Shown here piece after piece: positions 10,900 through 21,819 of a DNA stretch of 64,000 bases (within the stretch, counting starts at the first letter, position 1; the number at the start of each line of letters is the position of its first letter). This stretch comes from Diphasiastrum complanatum (lineage: Eukaryota; Streptophyta; Lycopodiopsida; Lycopodiales; Lycopodiaceae): contig CM055097.1 of assembly GCA_029204225.1 (NCBI GenBank), positions 34,968,804-35,032,803 on the forward strand. The letters are read 5' to 3'. The notes beneath the pieces are model-generated. The model was given only the letters and a program-made list of their open reading frames with translations. It was not told where the DNA came from and searched no databases. The position numbers and the translations under genes are program-made.

Positions 10900-11440
10900 A
10901 ATGGTTTTCTTTTGGGCACGGAGGAGAGTCGATAGGGGAAAGAATATTTTAGGAGTATTCGCAAAGAATATTCACAAAAGAATATTTGAAATTGAGAAAT
11001 GAGGCGCAGGGAGGCAGGGAGGAAGAGAGGAGGAGAGAGGAAAGAAGCGGGCAGGGGGGAAGGGGGGAATTCGCGAGGGAGGGGGGCAGGGGATTCGCGA
11101 GGAAGGGGGAGGGGGTATTTGCGGGGAGGGCTCAAGGAAAAGAATTCGTGAGGGAGAAGGGTATTCGTGGGAAAGCGTGAGGGATTCGCGAGGAGGGACA
11201 GGGATGAAATTCGCTGGAATCGTGAGGTGGGGGATTCGCATGGGGCAGGGGCAGAATTCGCAATAAAAGGAGGGCAGAATTCGCGAGGAGGGTTTTTGCG
11301 TGGGGAAAATTCGCGTGAAAAAGAGAAGTCGCCTGTGGAGAAATCGCCCGTGGAGAAATCGCCAGATCGCCCGTGGAGAATTCGCCTTAGGGTTAGGGTT
11401 GGCGCGGGTAAGGTTAGTTTTTTTTTAAGGTGATTTTCAA
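10900..11440. repeat. G-rich leader with repeated TTCGCGAGGAGGG motif
   Basis: Strongly G/A-rich on the plus strand, with many imperfect copies of ATTCGCGAGGAGGG and, near 11330-11390, three close copies of TCGCCCGTGGAGAA. It lies between the PBS at 12154-12173 and gag, so it is the leader of the minus-strand element. Open frames here are by-products of the base bias. Confidence 0.6.
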
Positions 11441-12153
11441 AGAAAATTTTAAAATGAAGAATTTGGAAAAAAATTTACAAGGAAATCAAAATTTTAGAGT
11501 TGAAGTGATTCTCTCTCACTTCTAAAAAAAAATTTCCAACATTCTGGCAATTCTGACCCATCTTCACTAATTTTATCATAACTTTCTCAATATTGATCCA
11601 AATCAACAAACTCAGTACCTTTGAAAAGCTAACAACAAGCTCTATCAAGCTGTAGAATCAGATAAATGATTGAATGTGATTTGATAGGTCGAATTAATCA
11701 CAGAACAGGTCTGAAAATTTTGAAGAAAGACAACTACAAAACTAGAACTAGGAATCAAGAATTGTCATAACTTTTTTGATACTAATCCAAATGACCTGCC
11801 ATATGGATCAGATCAAAGTAAAACAATGCTCTAAAATCTTATGTATAGAAACTTGAAATAAAAACTCAGATCAAATCTGAAAAATTCAAATCAAGTGAAA
11901 GCAAAATTCTAGTCACCTATTTTGATAGCTTTTGGGAAAAGTGCAATAACTTTTGCATCTCTTATCCAAATGGCTTAAAAATTAGTGCAAATTAAAGCTG
12001 AAATAAAGCTTTACAAATCTATGAGCTAAATTGAAATGAAAAACGAAATTGAATGCTAGAAATTTGTCTGAACAGAACTGAAAAATTCCAAGTTAAAAAC
12101 TGTCAAAAAGAAAACTACAAATGCAATAAACTCATAAAATCATCATGAATCAT
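11441..12153. other. AT-rich leader, no gene seen
   Basis: Noncoding DNA between the G-rich leader and the PBS. Phrases such as CATAACTTT...ATCCAAAT recur about every 180-200 bases (11575, 11765, 11945), suggesting an old, degenerate tandem repeat. Confidence 0.4.
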
Positions 12154-12173
12154 GGATCTATGCTCTGATACCA
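12154..12173 (-). other. primer-binding site, initiator tRNA-Met
   Basis: The minus strand reads TGGTATCAGAGCATAGATCC. The first twelve bases are the classic complement of plant initiator tRNA-Met. It is separated from the LTR end at 12179 by five bases. Confidence 0.9.
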
Positions 12174-12178
12174 AGAAA

Positions 12179-12717
12179 TGTCATGTGCCAAATCCCAAAC
12201 TAATAGCAATAACAATGAAGTAAAGCTAATAGCAAGAAGATAACAAGACAATCATGATAGCATATCAATAGAAAGCTAGAAACACAAAGATCTCCATAGA
12301 ATCACAATAGAAATGAAATGAAGTGTACAAAAAAATGTAAATGAGCAAGGATTCATGTAGATAAGGCACACGAGACCTAGCAAAGGAAATCCCCATAGCT
12401 CATATTTACAAGGAGGAAGCTAGAAGCTCTCACTTACAAATGAGCCAAAAGATTCACAAATTGATATCTCTTGCCTAGTTATAGACAATACTCTCACTTA
12501 ACTAAACTTAATTATCTTGAGGGATAGTTAGCCCTTGTTAAGTACTATTTAGGTTACATTGGGCCCTTGTTGGCCTATTATCCTTATTAATTACTTTGGA
12601 GGGTCTAAAAAGGGAACCGCCTTGTTCTTAAGGCTAATAGCTCCTATTGGGCCTACAAAGCTTACAATGGATATTATATTGCTTTGAAAAGCACTGATGT
12701 ACTAAAAGTACATGACA
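12179..12717 (-). mobile_element. 5' LTR of minus-strand gag element
   Basis: The inner edge (TGTCATGTGCC, plus strand, 12179) lies beside the PBS and is secure. The outer edge is placed at 12717 because ACATGACA there is the exact inverse of TGTCATGT. However, a TATA box at 12842-12859 lies outside this boundary, so the LTR may be longer. No partner LTR is in the window. Confidence 0.6.
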
Positions 12718-12841
12718 GGAGTTGTCATATTGCTTGTAAAAACTATCAATTCTTCCAATCAAATCTCTCTCACAACTAGAACTTATGAGCCTAATTTCTT
12801 TGATTGACTTGAAAAAAACACAAAATATACATAATTCTTGG

Positions 12842-12859
12842 CTCTATTTATACCATAGC
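12842..12859 (-). promoter_or_regulatory. TATA box near the LTR
   Basis: The minus strand reads TGGTATAAATAGAGCC. It is well placed to drive the minus-strand element if the LTR extends beyond 12717. Confidence 0.45.
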
Positions 12860-12924
12860 AAAAATATATATGTTTTATATAAATTGTTTCACTAGATAAT
12901 TAATGTGTTTTTGCATACATTGTT

Positions 12925-12942
12925 GAGAGAGAGAGAGAGAGA
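12925..12942. repeat. short GA microsatellite
   Basis: Nine GA dinucleotides. Confidence 0.9.
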
Positions 12943-13028
12943 CTAATCATTGAGATAATGAACAATGTATCGAAATGAACGTATTAAGTCATTCATAAAA
13001 GTGGTAAGGCCCAATTTGGCAAGTCTCT

Positions 13029-13514
13029 TTATAAATTGTATTTCAAAGAAGGATAAATACTAATTACACCAGGTGGGTGAACACAAAAAACCCATAAGTT
13101 TACCATGTACTTGTCTCCGGGTTTATTCTCTAGTATGACTATACAGTTATCAACCAGGAGATCATTCCATTGATAGAATAAATTTATATCAAGACTGTAC
13201 CATTCGTGTGATTGCTTTTTATCCCATGACCATTTGAATACTTCGCGTGTGTGATTCCATTTATAATAAAGTAGATCATGTTTGGAATGTTTGAAGATGT
13301 ATGTTATTGCCTTTTTCATGACAATTTTCAGTCCTTTTGGACCATCTAAAGGTATATTCTCGTAACATTTTGAAATACCTGCAACCCATATATTGGTAAT
13401 CAAAGGTGGTAGGTTTAGATAGAAATCCATAGATGACTCACATTGCCAATGTAAAATTGCATTTGCTCTTAGGATACTCTTGTATGTATTTGCCTTAAGG
13501 CCTGCAGCTTCCAC
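13029..13514 (-). CDS. hypothetical 161-aa ORF in non-autonomous element relic
   Basis: An unbroken minus-strand frame directly following the 192-aa frame at 13524-14102. It contains HWQCESSMDFYLNLPPLITN, WNHTREVFKWSWDKKQSHEW and ILENKPGDKYMVNLWVFCVH. It is Trp-rich and has no motif I can assign. Position and orientation suggest it belongs to the same non-autonomous LTR element family as 35069-39875, whose copy here has lost its LTRs. It could equally be a captured host fragment. Confidence 0.4.
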   Translation of the reverse strand: MEAAGLKANTYKSILRANAILHWQCESSMDFYLNLPPLITNIWVAGISKCYENIPLDGPKGLKIVMKKAITYIFKHSKHDLLYYKWNHTREVFKWSWDKKQSHEWYSLDINLFYQWNDLLVDNCIVILENKPGDKYMVNLWVFCVHPPGVISIYPSLKYNL

Positions 13515-13523
13515 GAGAAACTT

Positions 13524-14215
13524 CTATGAGGAACGGTGACAACATACCAGTTTGGTAACCAAATTGGCAAGACTATGCATGCTATAATAACAAAGTGTTT
13601 GCATCATATCTTCATGCTTGTTTACCATGCTAATCTCAGATCCAATAAGGCTAAATACTTCATTATGGAGATAAGTGTCTTTAGAAGATGATTCGCTTAC
13701 TCTCATAAAGAGTTTACAATTTGCCTCAATACAAATTTTCAAACTATGAGTGAACAAATCACTTTTGCTTTTGCATGACTCAAGAGCATACATTTGATGA
13801 AATAACCAATTGTTTTCTAATTGATTTAAAATCAATTTCAAACTTTTAAGAACATCATCTATCTTCTCAAGAGAGACTTCATACTCAAGTAGTATGGCTT
13901 TACTCCAATTTTGAGATGCAATGATCTCACTAAAGCAAATTAATTCATCAAATGACATAAGAGAAGTAAGTATGAGATGTATACCACATGAGATATGCTC
14001 CTCTTTCACTTGAAATGTGAGCCATATGGGCTCAACCATGTTTCTTGAGTTTCTTTTTGGAATTACAACTTGAGAAGGTCTCTCCTCCTCAATCCTTGGC
14101 ACACTTGAACCTTGAGATGATTATTTAAGATCCTCTTTATGGTGCTTCTTCTTGATGGAAATCCGAGACCTCCATGTCTCATAATGATCATAACAACCAT
14201 GACCATACAATATGC
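13524..14215 (-). pseudogene. ORF of non-autonomous LTR element, related to 36040-37416
   Basis: The minus strand reads IEEERPSQVVIPKRNSRNMV and WLTFQVKEEHISC, almost the same as in the ORF at 36040-37416. It then continues with modules (SFDELICFSEIIASQNWSKA, CKLFMRVSESSSKDTYLHNE) that in the other ORF lie upstream, not downstream, of the shared block. The segment up to 14215 is homologous but contains a stop. The product is unknown. The plus-strand RT relic begins abruptly at 14215. Confidence 0.6.
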
Positions 14216-14800
14216 CAGAGCAGAAGCCTATAGCTCTTTAGATGGGTTTAGTGGCTATAATCAGGTGCACAAAACCACATTCTGCACCGAGTGGATAACG
14301 TATGCCTATATAGTGATGTCATTTGGATTGTGCAACACTCCCAGCACCTTCCAATGAGTGAAAAGATGGTTGAAGCATCGCAATCAGATTGGGAACACAA
14401 ACTTCACGTAGCTTTATGGGCATTCAGAATTACTTTCAAAGTGAACACTGGACAAACTCCATTTCAAATGGTGTATGGATAGGAAGCCGTAATGCTTGTT
14501 GAATTCGCCGTTCCAAGTCTGAGAGTCACCATCGTCGAATGACTTATTAGTACAGAGGAGTCTACCAAGAGGATACTTGATAATCTTCTCCAGCTTCACA
14601 AAACTTGCTTCCTAGCGCTTCACACTCTAGCTATGGAGAAACAGCGTAGGAAATATTGGCACGATTTGAATATCAAGACCAAGGATCTCATCAAGGGAGC
14701 ATTGGCCCTGTTATACAATGCCAAGGCACATAAAGGCAAGCTTAAGTTTCAAGGAGAATGACCATTAGCCGTAGGATAACTGATCGGGATCCATAGATTA
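14215..14800 (+). pseudogene. Ty3 RT fragment fused to integrase C-terminus
   Basis: The plus strand begins inside RT (YSSLDGFSGYNQVHKTTFCT, then VMSFGLCNTPSTFQ). Within about 15 bases it jumps, in another frame, to the integrase end (QSDWEHKLHVALWAFRITFK, QTPFQMVYG, EAVMLVEFAVPSLRV, then RKYWHDLNIK). All RNase H and the integrase core are deleted. The integrase part is homologous to 1310-1955 but in the opposite orientation. Confidence 0.8.
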
Positions 14801-15360
14801 GAGTAACTACCGACCACGTTAGACAGATTAGGTAGATGGATAGGTTAGGCAATATTATAGATTAGATTAGAAAGTTTTAGATTTAGTTTAAGTTAGAAGT
14901 CTTAGAAGAAGAAAAAATAGGCTTAGCAACCCGATAAGACTAGATTGTCACCCCTTAGCAAAGTTTAGCCATAAATTCAAGATAGATTGATTAGATAGTT
15001 GATAGATAACAAAATCCCAACCTACCCCACATCTTCCTCTTTTCCCTTGTAAAAATACCCCAAAAACGTCCTGAATGGCCTGAAAAGAGCAATAGTGCTA
15101 TTTTTAACAACCCCTATCCATGCCATTATTTTCCTCTATTGCAATTGTGCGCATGGTGAAGTCTGGCCAGAAAAATTCCATCATGACTGCAAGTTAGGCT
15201 CAATTTTTGACAAAACTACCATTTTTAGTAAACAACGGGAGTTTCTGATTAGAAAATCTCATAAATCTAATAGTCAATCAGGGAACGAACTATGCACAGT
15301 GCAAACATTGATTATTTGACATTGATAGGACCAACTTTTAAAATTAACAGTAGGCGAGAT
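14801..15360. other. element 3' region, no gene seen
   Basis: Sequence downstream of the integrase relic with many stops. It includes a purine run (AGAAGAAGAAAAAATAGG) near 14900 that could be a polypurine tract, but no TG LTR start follows it clearly. Confidence 0.35.
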
Positions 15361-15369
15361 AGACAGACC

Positions 15370-15382
15370 CCTATATATAGAC
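15370..15382 (+). promoter_or_regulatory. TATA box upstream of coiled-coil ORF
   Basis: CCTATATATAGAC lies about 240 bases ahead of the first Met of the ORF block starting at 15620. A leader rich in repeated CTCGCC / CTCGCGCTCTCTC motifs (15410-15560) lies between. Confidence 0.45.
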
Positions 15383-15602
15383 ACAAGTTATAGGGAATCT
15401 TTTTCACAAGCTCGCCTTGACTCGCGCTCTCTCGCTGGCTCGCCATCTTTTGACTCGCGCTCTCTCACAGACTTGCCATCTTCAGATTCGCCATTACTGA
15501 CTCGAGTTGACTCGCCATCCCTGACTCATCCTAATTCGCCTTCAGAGCCCTAATTCACCTGTAGCCTCTACTTCTTACTCTGACCCTCATACCTCAAAAT
15601 CA

Positions 15603-17410
15603 TTGTCTGATCACCTCCCATGGCACCGAAACGTCGACTTTTGGGCACCATTGCTCCCCCTAGACAACGAGTCAAACTCACTAGGAGCACCGTCGCACCA
15701 TCCAGTCCCGGTTATTCCTCTAGCCCCACTTCACAAACCACCACCTCACCATCCACGTCTCAACAAACTGAATCTCCATCTTCTTCCCCAACTACTTCCA
15801 CTTCCCCTAGCCGAGAGGAGGAGAGACTTCTCCCCGATCTATCCACCAAACTCCTACTGCTCGTGTACCTTTGTAGTATACCATCCTTCCGTTACTCACA
15901 GAGCAAAAGCTCGCAGCTCTTCGCACTGATGGCTGCCTAGCAATTTTGACTGTCGCAGGCCTAGATACCAATCAAGTACCTATAGTCACCCTCGATCCCG
16001 CGCTAATTTCATTAGCGCTTAGCCTTCCACATTCCACCCACCTACCAATCCCCCGATCCCTTACCAAATTCGACGTATCCATCTTTTCCCTTCCAGATCA
16101 GGTTGATGTCAAGACAAAAAACAACGACGGATACTTGATTTTGCAAATCAAAAATCCAAAACTCCGAGAGGCAATAGACTTTCTATCGGCCACCATCATC
16201 GTGAGCTCCCATCACCCCCTCTGCGTGTCCAAACAAGTCGCGGTCATGACGACCATGATGGAAGGACCCAACACCGTCTATGATTGGGCCACACTTCTCA
16301 TTAAGGAGTTGCAGACCACTTTCAAGTGCCCTTCCCGGATCACCTACGATGGTCTAATTACTGTCATGGCCTTCACCCACCTAGAAAACCTAGGTCTTCG
16401 AATGCCTCCCCACACCTCTCCAACAGCTAGTTCATCCCCCAAAGATGCACTCGCGTTACTATTGGCAGGCCAGCAGTCACCCTCCTTCATTGTTTCGCTA
16501 CCCCATCTCCTACCCATGCACACACTAGCCCCCCACGTACTAGCCCTACCCACTCCTCCCCCCTTCTTCAAATCATGTCTCCTATTTGTAGCCCCATCCA
16601 GCCAGCCGCCACTTCCCCCATCTCGTCTACATTCACAACCTCTATTTCTTCTCCCATCACGACTCTCGCAATCACCACATCATCATCCCTCACCATCACC
16701 TTTCCACTAATCTCCACTCATGTTCGCCCCATCGTCATTTCCACGACCACTGCCATAACCACCCCCATCGTCACCCCCATCCCCCTACAACAGTTCCTCC
16801 TATCACCACCATCTCCATCACCGCACCACTTCCACCTCCCACCCTAACCATGCCACCCTCGGCAAGCTAGGATTCTCAAGCGCTGGGTTGTTGGACCGCC
16901 TTAACGGGCCTCCAGCAACAACTTCACTAGCTACTCAATGAACGAGCTACTGAACAATCTTTTGGTGACAAGGAAAACAGTGCAAGCCTTGACTGATCAG
17001 GTCGCACAATCAGAAAAAGAGAGAGAGAAAGAGAGATTTGAGAACCAGGCCCACGTCTAGCAACTGAAGGACCAGCTCCGAAAAGCTAAATAGGAAGTGC
17101 AACAGCACAATCAACTTGTGCTCAACCTCAAAGCTGAGCTTGATGTAGAAAAGACGGCCCGACATACCTACCAATCCGAATGCCAAGTAGCTAGTACTGA
17201 AATCAAGAGAGTTGGAGCTGGAACATGAATCTCTCAAGGCCAATGAGAGATCGCTCAAGGATTACATTTATACCTTGGAGCGCAATGTCTCAAAAGAGAA
17301 GATGGCAATGCAGAGAGCCCGAGAGAATTTTGCAACCCAACAGACGGCCCTAGAGATCAAAGTTCAGCAAGCAGACCAGCAAGTGCAAGCAATTCCAGCT
17401 GGAGTAGATG
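15603..17410 (+). pseudogene. decayed retroelement accessory ORF with C-terminal coiled coil
   Basis: A plus-strand protein of roughly 550-600 residues can be followed through frameshifts. It has a basic, Ser/Thr/Pro-rich N terminus (MAPKRRLLGTIAPPRQRVK at 15620) and a folded-looking middle at 15946-16430 (LPIPRSLTKFDVSIFSLPDQ, AVMTTMMEGPNTVYDWATLL). A long Pro/Ser/Thr-rich linker to about 16850 follows. The C-terminal heptad-like region is at 16930-17400 (ALTDQVAQSEKERERERFEN, LKDQLRKAK, ELEHESLKANERSLKDYIYT). It follows the Ty3 integrase relic on the same strand and has its own TATA box, so it may be an extra ORF of a gypsy element expressed separately. I cannot name its function. It ends abruptly at 17410, where minus-strand integrase begins. 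Confidence 0.5.
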
Positions 17411-17411
17411 G

Positions 17412-17850
17412 TAGCCATAAAGGAACTTGGCAGTGGTCCTAGCATCAGCTACTCTTACTGCCTTGGCTTTGACCCACTTGGTGAGATAGTCCGTGGCTAC
17501 GATTATGTATTGAGCCTGGGAACTCCTTGCTGTAGGGTGAATTGGGCCGATGTAATCCAATCCCCACTTTTCAAATCGTGCTTGGGCTTAGACCGGGTGG
17601 CCATAATTCAATCTCGTTGGTCTCCTCGCCCTTTGGCACACACAACACTTCCTCAAGTATTCCTCCGTATTCTTATGAATCGTTGGCCACCAACATCCTG
17701 ATTCCAGGATCTTGCGCACTGTAATGTCGGATGCAAAATGGCCTCTACCCATGCCCTCATGTGAAAGCAAAATGATCTAGGTGGCCTCATGAGGGAGAAT
17801 ACATCGCCGAAGAATCCCGTCTGGACCTCTTCGATACAACTAGCTGACAA
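17412..17850 (-). pseudogene. Ty3 integrase zinc-binding and core start
   Basis: Minus-strand frames give HEGMGRGHFASDITVRKILE, WWPTIHKNTEEYLRKCCVCQ (HHCC zinc finger with both Cys) and then DYIGPIHPTARSSQAQYIIV and ATDYLTKWVKAKAVRVADA, the core segment with the first catalytic Asp. The core ends at 17412, at the junction with the plus-strand coiled-coil ORF. The zinc-binding part is better preserved than in the first element. Confidence 0.85.
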
Positions 17851-17923
17851 TCAGCTGATAAGGTCTAGCTTTCAAGATCAATTTCTGCTGATCCGCCTTT
17901 GGTAGTGACTTGTTTGGTTGGCC

Positions 17924-18290
17924 TCACATTAGATATTCAACAATGTTGACAACCCATTCTGGTACTGTGTCCACGTAAAATAAGGCAGCATCAGCCAGCT
18001 CATCGTCGGGTTGGGTTGCAACCTCCCTTCCCTTGATTCGCGACACATGATCTGCCATGTAGTGTTGTTTTCCCTTGCAAACTACTATCCGAAAATCAAA
18101 CTCCAACAACAGAAGTAACCATCTGGTGATTCTCCCAGTGTTGCAAGTTTTGTTAACAAGATAGAGCAAGGGTTGATGGTCCGTATAAAAAGTGAAATGT
18201 GTGGCCATCAGGTAGTGCCAAAATAGATCATTATCAGTGCTATGCTTGTGTTTCCCTTCCTGAAGGATCTTCGTCATGACTGGGGTACTT
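17924..18290 (-). pseudogene. Ty3 RNase H fragment
   Basis: The minus strand reads THFTFYTDHQPLLYLVNKTC, NTGRITRWLLLLLEFDFRIV, KGKQHYMADHVSRIKG and then an acidic linker. It is the C-terminal half of Ty3 RNase H and is homologous to 2248-3234. The protease, RT and first half of RNase H are missing between here and gag at 19800. Confidence 0.85.
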
Positions 18291-19390
18291 CTTCTAATTG
18301 AGTCTCTTTGGATTATCCATCTGCCTTCTTTAGTCTTGTCTTTTTCATATTAGACTTGTGACCTTGGCTGTCGATCTTGCTGATGTTGTTGCTGGCAGCG
18401 CAACTGCTCCAGTGGATCCAAGCAAATCCACTCTCCCCCCCAAAAAAAATTTGTTCGTGGGGATGTTGTTGCTGGTGACTGTTCATGCTCAGGATTGGAT
18501 CGGCGTGTGGAACACGTACTTGAAACTCGTTGAACATGCGACTAGACTAAAGATTGAACAAATTTCAACTTAATTTGTTTTGATCTTGCTGTAGTTGACT
18601 AAAAAAATAATATGGCAATGAGATACAGGAATCAACTCTAATTTGACATGGATTTCTCATATGTCTCAAAAATCCTAAACTATTGTACAAGGGAATCGAA
18701 AAATGGATAGATGAATGAAAATGTGTTCTGGAGATGCTCTACAGAAGACTCTCGTGCAATAGCTATTCCTCAAGCAAAAATCAATCACACACAATAGGTG
18801 AAGAGAAACAAGGAAATAAGCAAACGTTACAAAGAGTGAGAACTGTATAGCACTTGTCGAACAATACTTACATTTATCAACATTGATAATGTACCTTGAT
18901 AGTTGCAATATTTCAGTTGTTTGTAGAGTAATGTGACTTACTCTGACATGCCCTTGTCAAAACAAGGCAGGGTGGATAACACTAAAATCTACCATTAACG
19001 ATTGCAAATGTTGTAAGATATAGCTTAAGATGCATGTATTATTGAGGTACTATGTCTTGAGTACCTCTGTGAACAAGAGATTCAAAACCGAATCTCTATT
19101 TGGATTTCTGAATCCGAGAAATATTGTGTATTGGCACATTGGAAATCTTATCAGCATGTGGAAAGACAAATAGATTGAGGTTGTAGAAGGGGAGAAAAAC
19201 TGTCAATTTCCTTTGGAGGTTGCTCTTGATTGGACATTGTAGCAGATGACGGAATATTGGTTTTTCTTTTCTTTCGACAAGGATTCATTTCATATTAGTG
19301 TCTTTTGAATTATGAAGCTGGTGTATTGGACGGTGATGTAGAAGTTTACAAGAAACTTCTCGATTGAGCAACAGGTTTAATTGCTGGTTG
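18291..19390. other. spacer inside deleted Ty3 element
   Basis: No recognisable domain. 18360-18540 contains two imperfect copies of GATGTTGTTGCTGG flanking an eight-base C run. The rest is AT-rich. It occupies the place where protease and RT should be, so it is a replacement or a heavily decayed remnant. Confidence 0.4.
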
Positions 19391-19800
19391 CTATGGTGCT
19401 CGTGTTGTTGTCGTGAGGATCCTATCGAGATTCATAACTAACATGATAGGCAGGTAGGATCTTAGTTGGTTGTTTTGGACAGTCTTTGAAACTGTGTTTT
19501 CTGCTATAGTTAGGACACTAAGCATGGTACTTGGTCTTGACTGGACAATCAACCATGAAGTGCCCAGTTTCACCACAGATGAAACATCTGGTGTGCAATG
19601 GCCCTTGTATAACAGCATAGCCATCTTTTATGGCTGGTGGGTCTGGACTTTCTGGTGGGTAGTCATGATAAGTCAAGGAATGTCTAGATTGTGATGATTA
19701 TTCTTCATATTGTTGAACTGTATGTGTTTGGATAGGCGGATATGAAGGACAAGCATCAACAGGATGTGTAGCCCGATAGTATGGGCACCATATTGTTTTT
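19391..19800 (-). pseudogene. Ty3 gag zinc knuckles
   Basis: Minus strand: CPYYRATHPVDAC, an intact CCHC box CFICGETGHFMVDC (C-X2-C-X4-H-X4-C) and CPNYSRKHSFKDC, separated by stops. The central box is the only canonical nucleocapsid knuckle of this family in the window. Confidence 0.75.
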
Positions 19801-20792
19801 CATCTATAAGGTACCTGTGCAGGGTTTGTCTGACCAGACATACTGCTTTGGATAGACTTCAGGGTAGCTTGAAACTCGTTTGTGAGTTTCTCCATCTGTA
19901 GTTGGTGTTGCTTATTAAACAACTCCAACTTGGATTTCCAAAGCTGATCTCGGGTATCCTCGATCGGCTTCAACACATGGAGAGGAGCACGTGGTGCTCG
20001 TCTTTCCCTAGATTCATCAACAGTTGATCCTTCATCTTCTTCTTTGATGGCGTCAGACATAGCTAACTTTAGGCTCATATATTTATCATTGGATTTAAAC
20101 TCGCGTCTAATCCATCTTGGAAGGCCGACTAAAAACCAGATGATGAGCATCTGTTCAAAGGGCTGTTCTTGTACTTGACTTTTGCGGCATTTGAAACGCT
20201 CAATATAGCCTCGTACACGTTCGTCTTTTGCCATTTTGATGTTACTCAATTTGACAAAAGGGCTCTCGATCAAGCGAAAGGGCTTAAAATGCTTGATAAA
20301 GGATTCTTTCAAAATTGACCAGTCTGTCTTTTCGTCACGATCAAAGTTGAAAAACCAATCACGTGCTTTAGCGATCATGGTCATCGAAAACAATTGGACC
20401 ATAGCATCAGGAGATGTTTCGCCATACACATCACATGCATTCTCAAAGATCTGCAAAAATCTTTGAGGGTCCGAACTACCGTCAAACTTTGGTAGATCTA
20501 GGTTGGGTGTACGTCTTTCAAAATGAGCACCGTGGGTAGCAGAAGCACCATTAAGGTTGGTTCTGGCCTGGGAGGGGTCAGCACCATAAGAATAGGCTCA
20601 TGCTCATGAAGACTCAGCTCTATCAGGTTCTTGTCCCTCGAATGGGTTTGTGGATGGCTCGTGTATTTGGGCCCACATTCGGTAGAATCTATGATGTCTG
20701 ATTTGTTCAGCTACAGGGGACCTGATCTCATATGGATAATCTTCGAAGATTTCAAGATCTGTATTATCGGCCATTGGGTATTGTTGTGTCAT
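19800..20792 (-). CDS. Ty3/gypsy gag, capsid domain largely open
   Basis: A 218-codon minus-strand frame (19800-20456) preceded by a second frame to about 20792. The order is: acidic N terminus (MADNTDLEIFEDYPYEIRSP), FDGSSDPQRFLQIFENACDV, AKARDWFFNFDRDEKTDWSI, FKPFRLIESPFVKLSNIKMA, MLIIWFLVGLPRWIRREFKS, then a Gln-rich coiled coil (KQHQLQMEKLTNEFQ). This is plant Ty3 retrotransposon gag. One stop near 20600 and a stop before the zinc knuckles break it. It is the least damaged gag of the tRNA-Asp family here and the parent pattern for 4871-5880. Confidence 0.8.
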
Positions 20793-21039
20793 TTTTGTGT
20801 TGGGTATGTGTTTCTAGTGTTTTTGAATTTTTTAGGGTTTTTGGTATTTTTGGATTTTTTAGGGTGTTGAAGGAAGTGAAGGTGGAGACTCAGTATGAAA
20901 ATTGCTTTCTAGTGGTATGAGTTTTATTTATTTTTAGTCTCTAAGGCTTTGGAAAGATGGTGGTTCAGTCAAAATGCTAATTAGAGGTGTCGTTTGAAAG
21001 TTCTATGGTTTGGCATGGAGTTGGTCGGTTAAGCTAGTG

Positions 21040-21700
21040 AGGAACCCCGTCAGTCGAGATTGGACCCAGAACTGTCGGTCAAGATCTGACGCAAACCCGT
21101 CAATCAAGATCTGATCAAAAATTCGTCGGTTGAGATCTAACGCGAACATGTCGGTCGAGATCTGACGCGAATTCGTCTGTTGAGATGTGATTGAAAACCT
21201 GTCGGTTGAGATCTGATGCAAACCCGTCGGTCAAGATCTGACGCGAACCCGTTGGTCAAGATCTGATCGAAAACCCATCAGTCAAGATTTGACGCGAACC
21301 CGTCGGTCGAGATCTGATCGAAAATCCGCCGGTCGAGATCTCAAAAAAAGCGTCAATTGAGATTTGAAAAAAATCGTCGGTTGAGATTTGAAAAAAAAGC
21401 GTCGGTTGAGGTTTGAAAAAAATGCGTCGGTTGAGATTTGAAAAAAATGCGTTGGTTAAGATTTGAAGGGAAGCGTCAGTTGAGATATGAAGGAAAGCGT
21501 CGGCTGAGATATGAAGGAAAGCGTCGGCTGAGATATGAAGAGAAGTGTCAGTTGAGTTTTGAAAGGAAGCGTCGGCTGAGATATGAACGGAAGTGTCGGT
21601 TGAGTTTTGAAGGGAAGCGTTGGTTGAGATATGAAGGAAAGCGTCGGCTGAGATATGAAGGAAAGCGTCGGCTGAGATATGAAAGAAATGGAGCGTGACG
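21040..21700. repeat. 24-bp minisatellite in Ty3 leader
   Basis: About 26 tandem units of 24-26 bp between PBS and gag. The distal part (21438-21698) is a clean 24-bp array (GAGATATGAAGGAAAGCGTC plus GGCT) that reads on the plus strand as RLRYEGKR repeats. The proximal units are longer and more diverged. Confidence 0.9.
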
Positions 21701-21799
21701 GGGCGGCTGAAGGAGTGTAGTTGATGGGTGTTTGAAGTTTGATACTTATCTGTTCAAGAACACTATTGCAGCAGGTGTGAGTTTATGAGGTGTGGAGTT

Positions 21800-21817
21800 C
21801 AAGCAGCAACGGTGCCA
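21800..21817 (-). other. primer-binding site, tRNA-Asp-like
   Basis: The minus strand reads TGGCACCGTTGCTGCTTG, two bases from the LTR end at 21820. It is close to the tRNA-Asp type PBS. Confidence 0.7.
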
Positions 21818-21819
21818 AA

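Noticed and set aside
11386-11402. Telomere-like TTAGGGTTAGGG
   Set aside because: Only two to three units, not the plant TTTAGGG repeat, and inside a G-rich retroelement leader.
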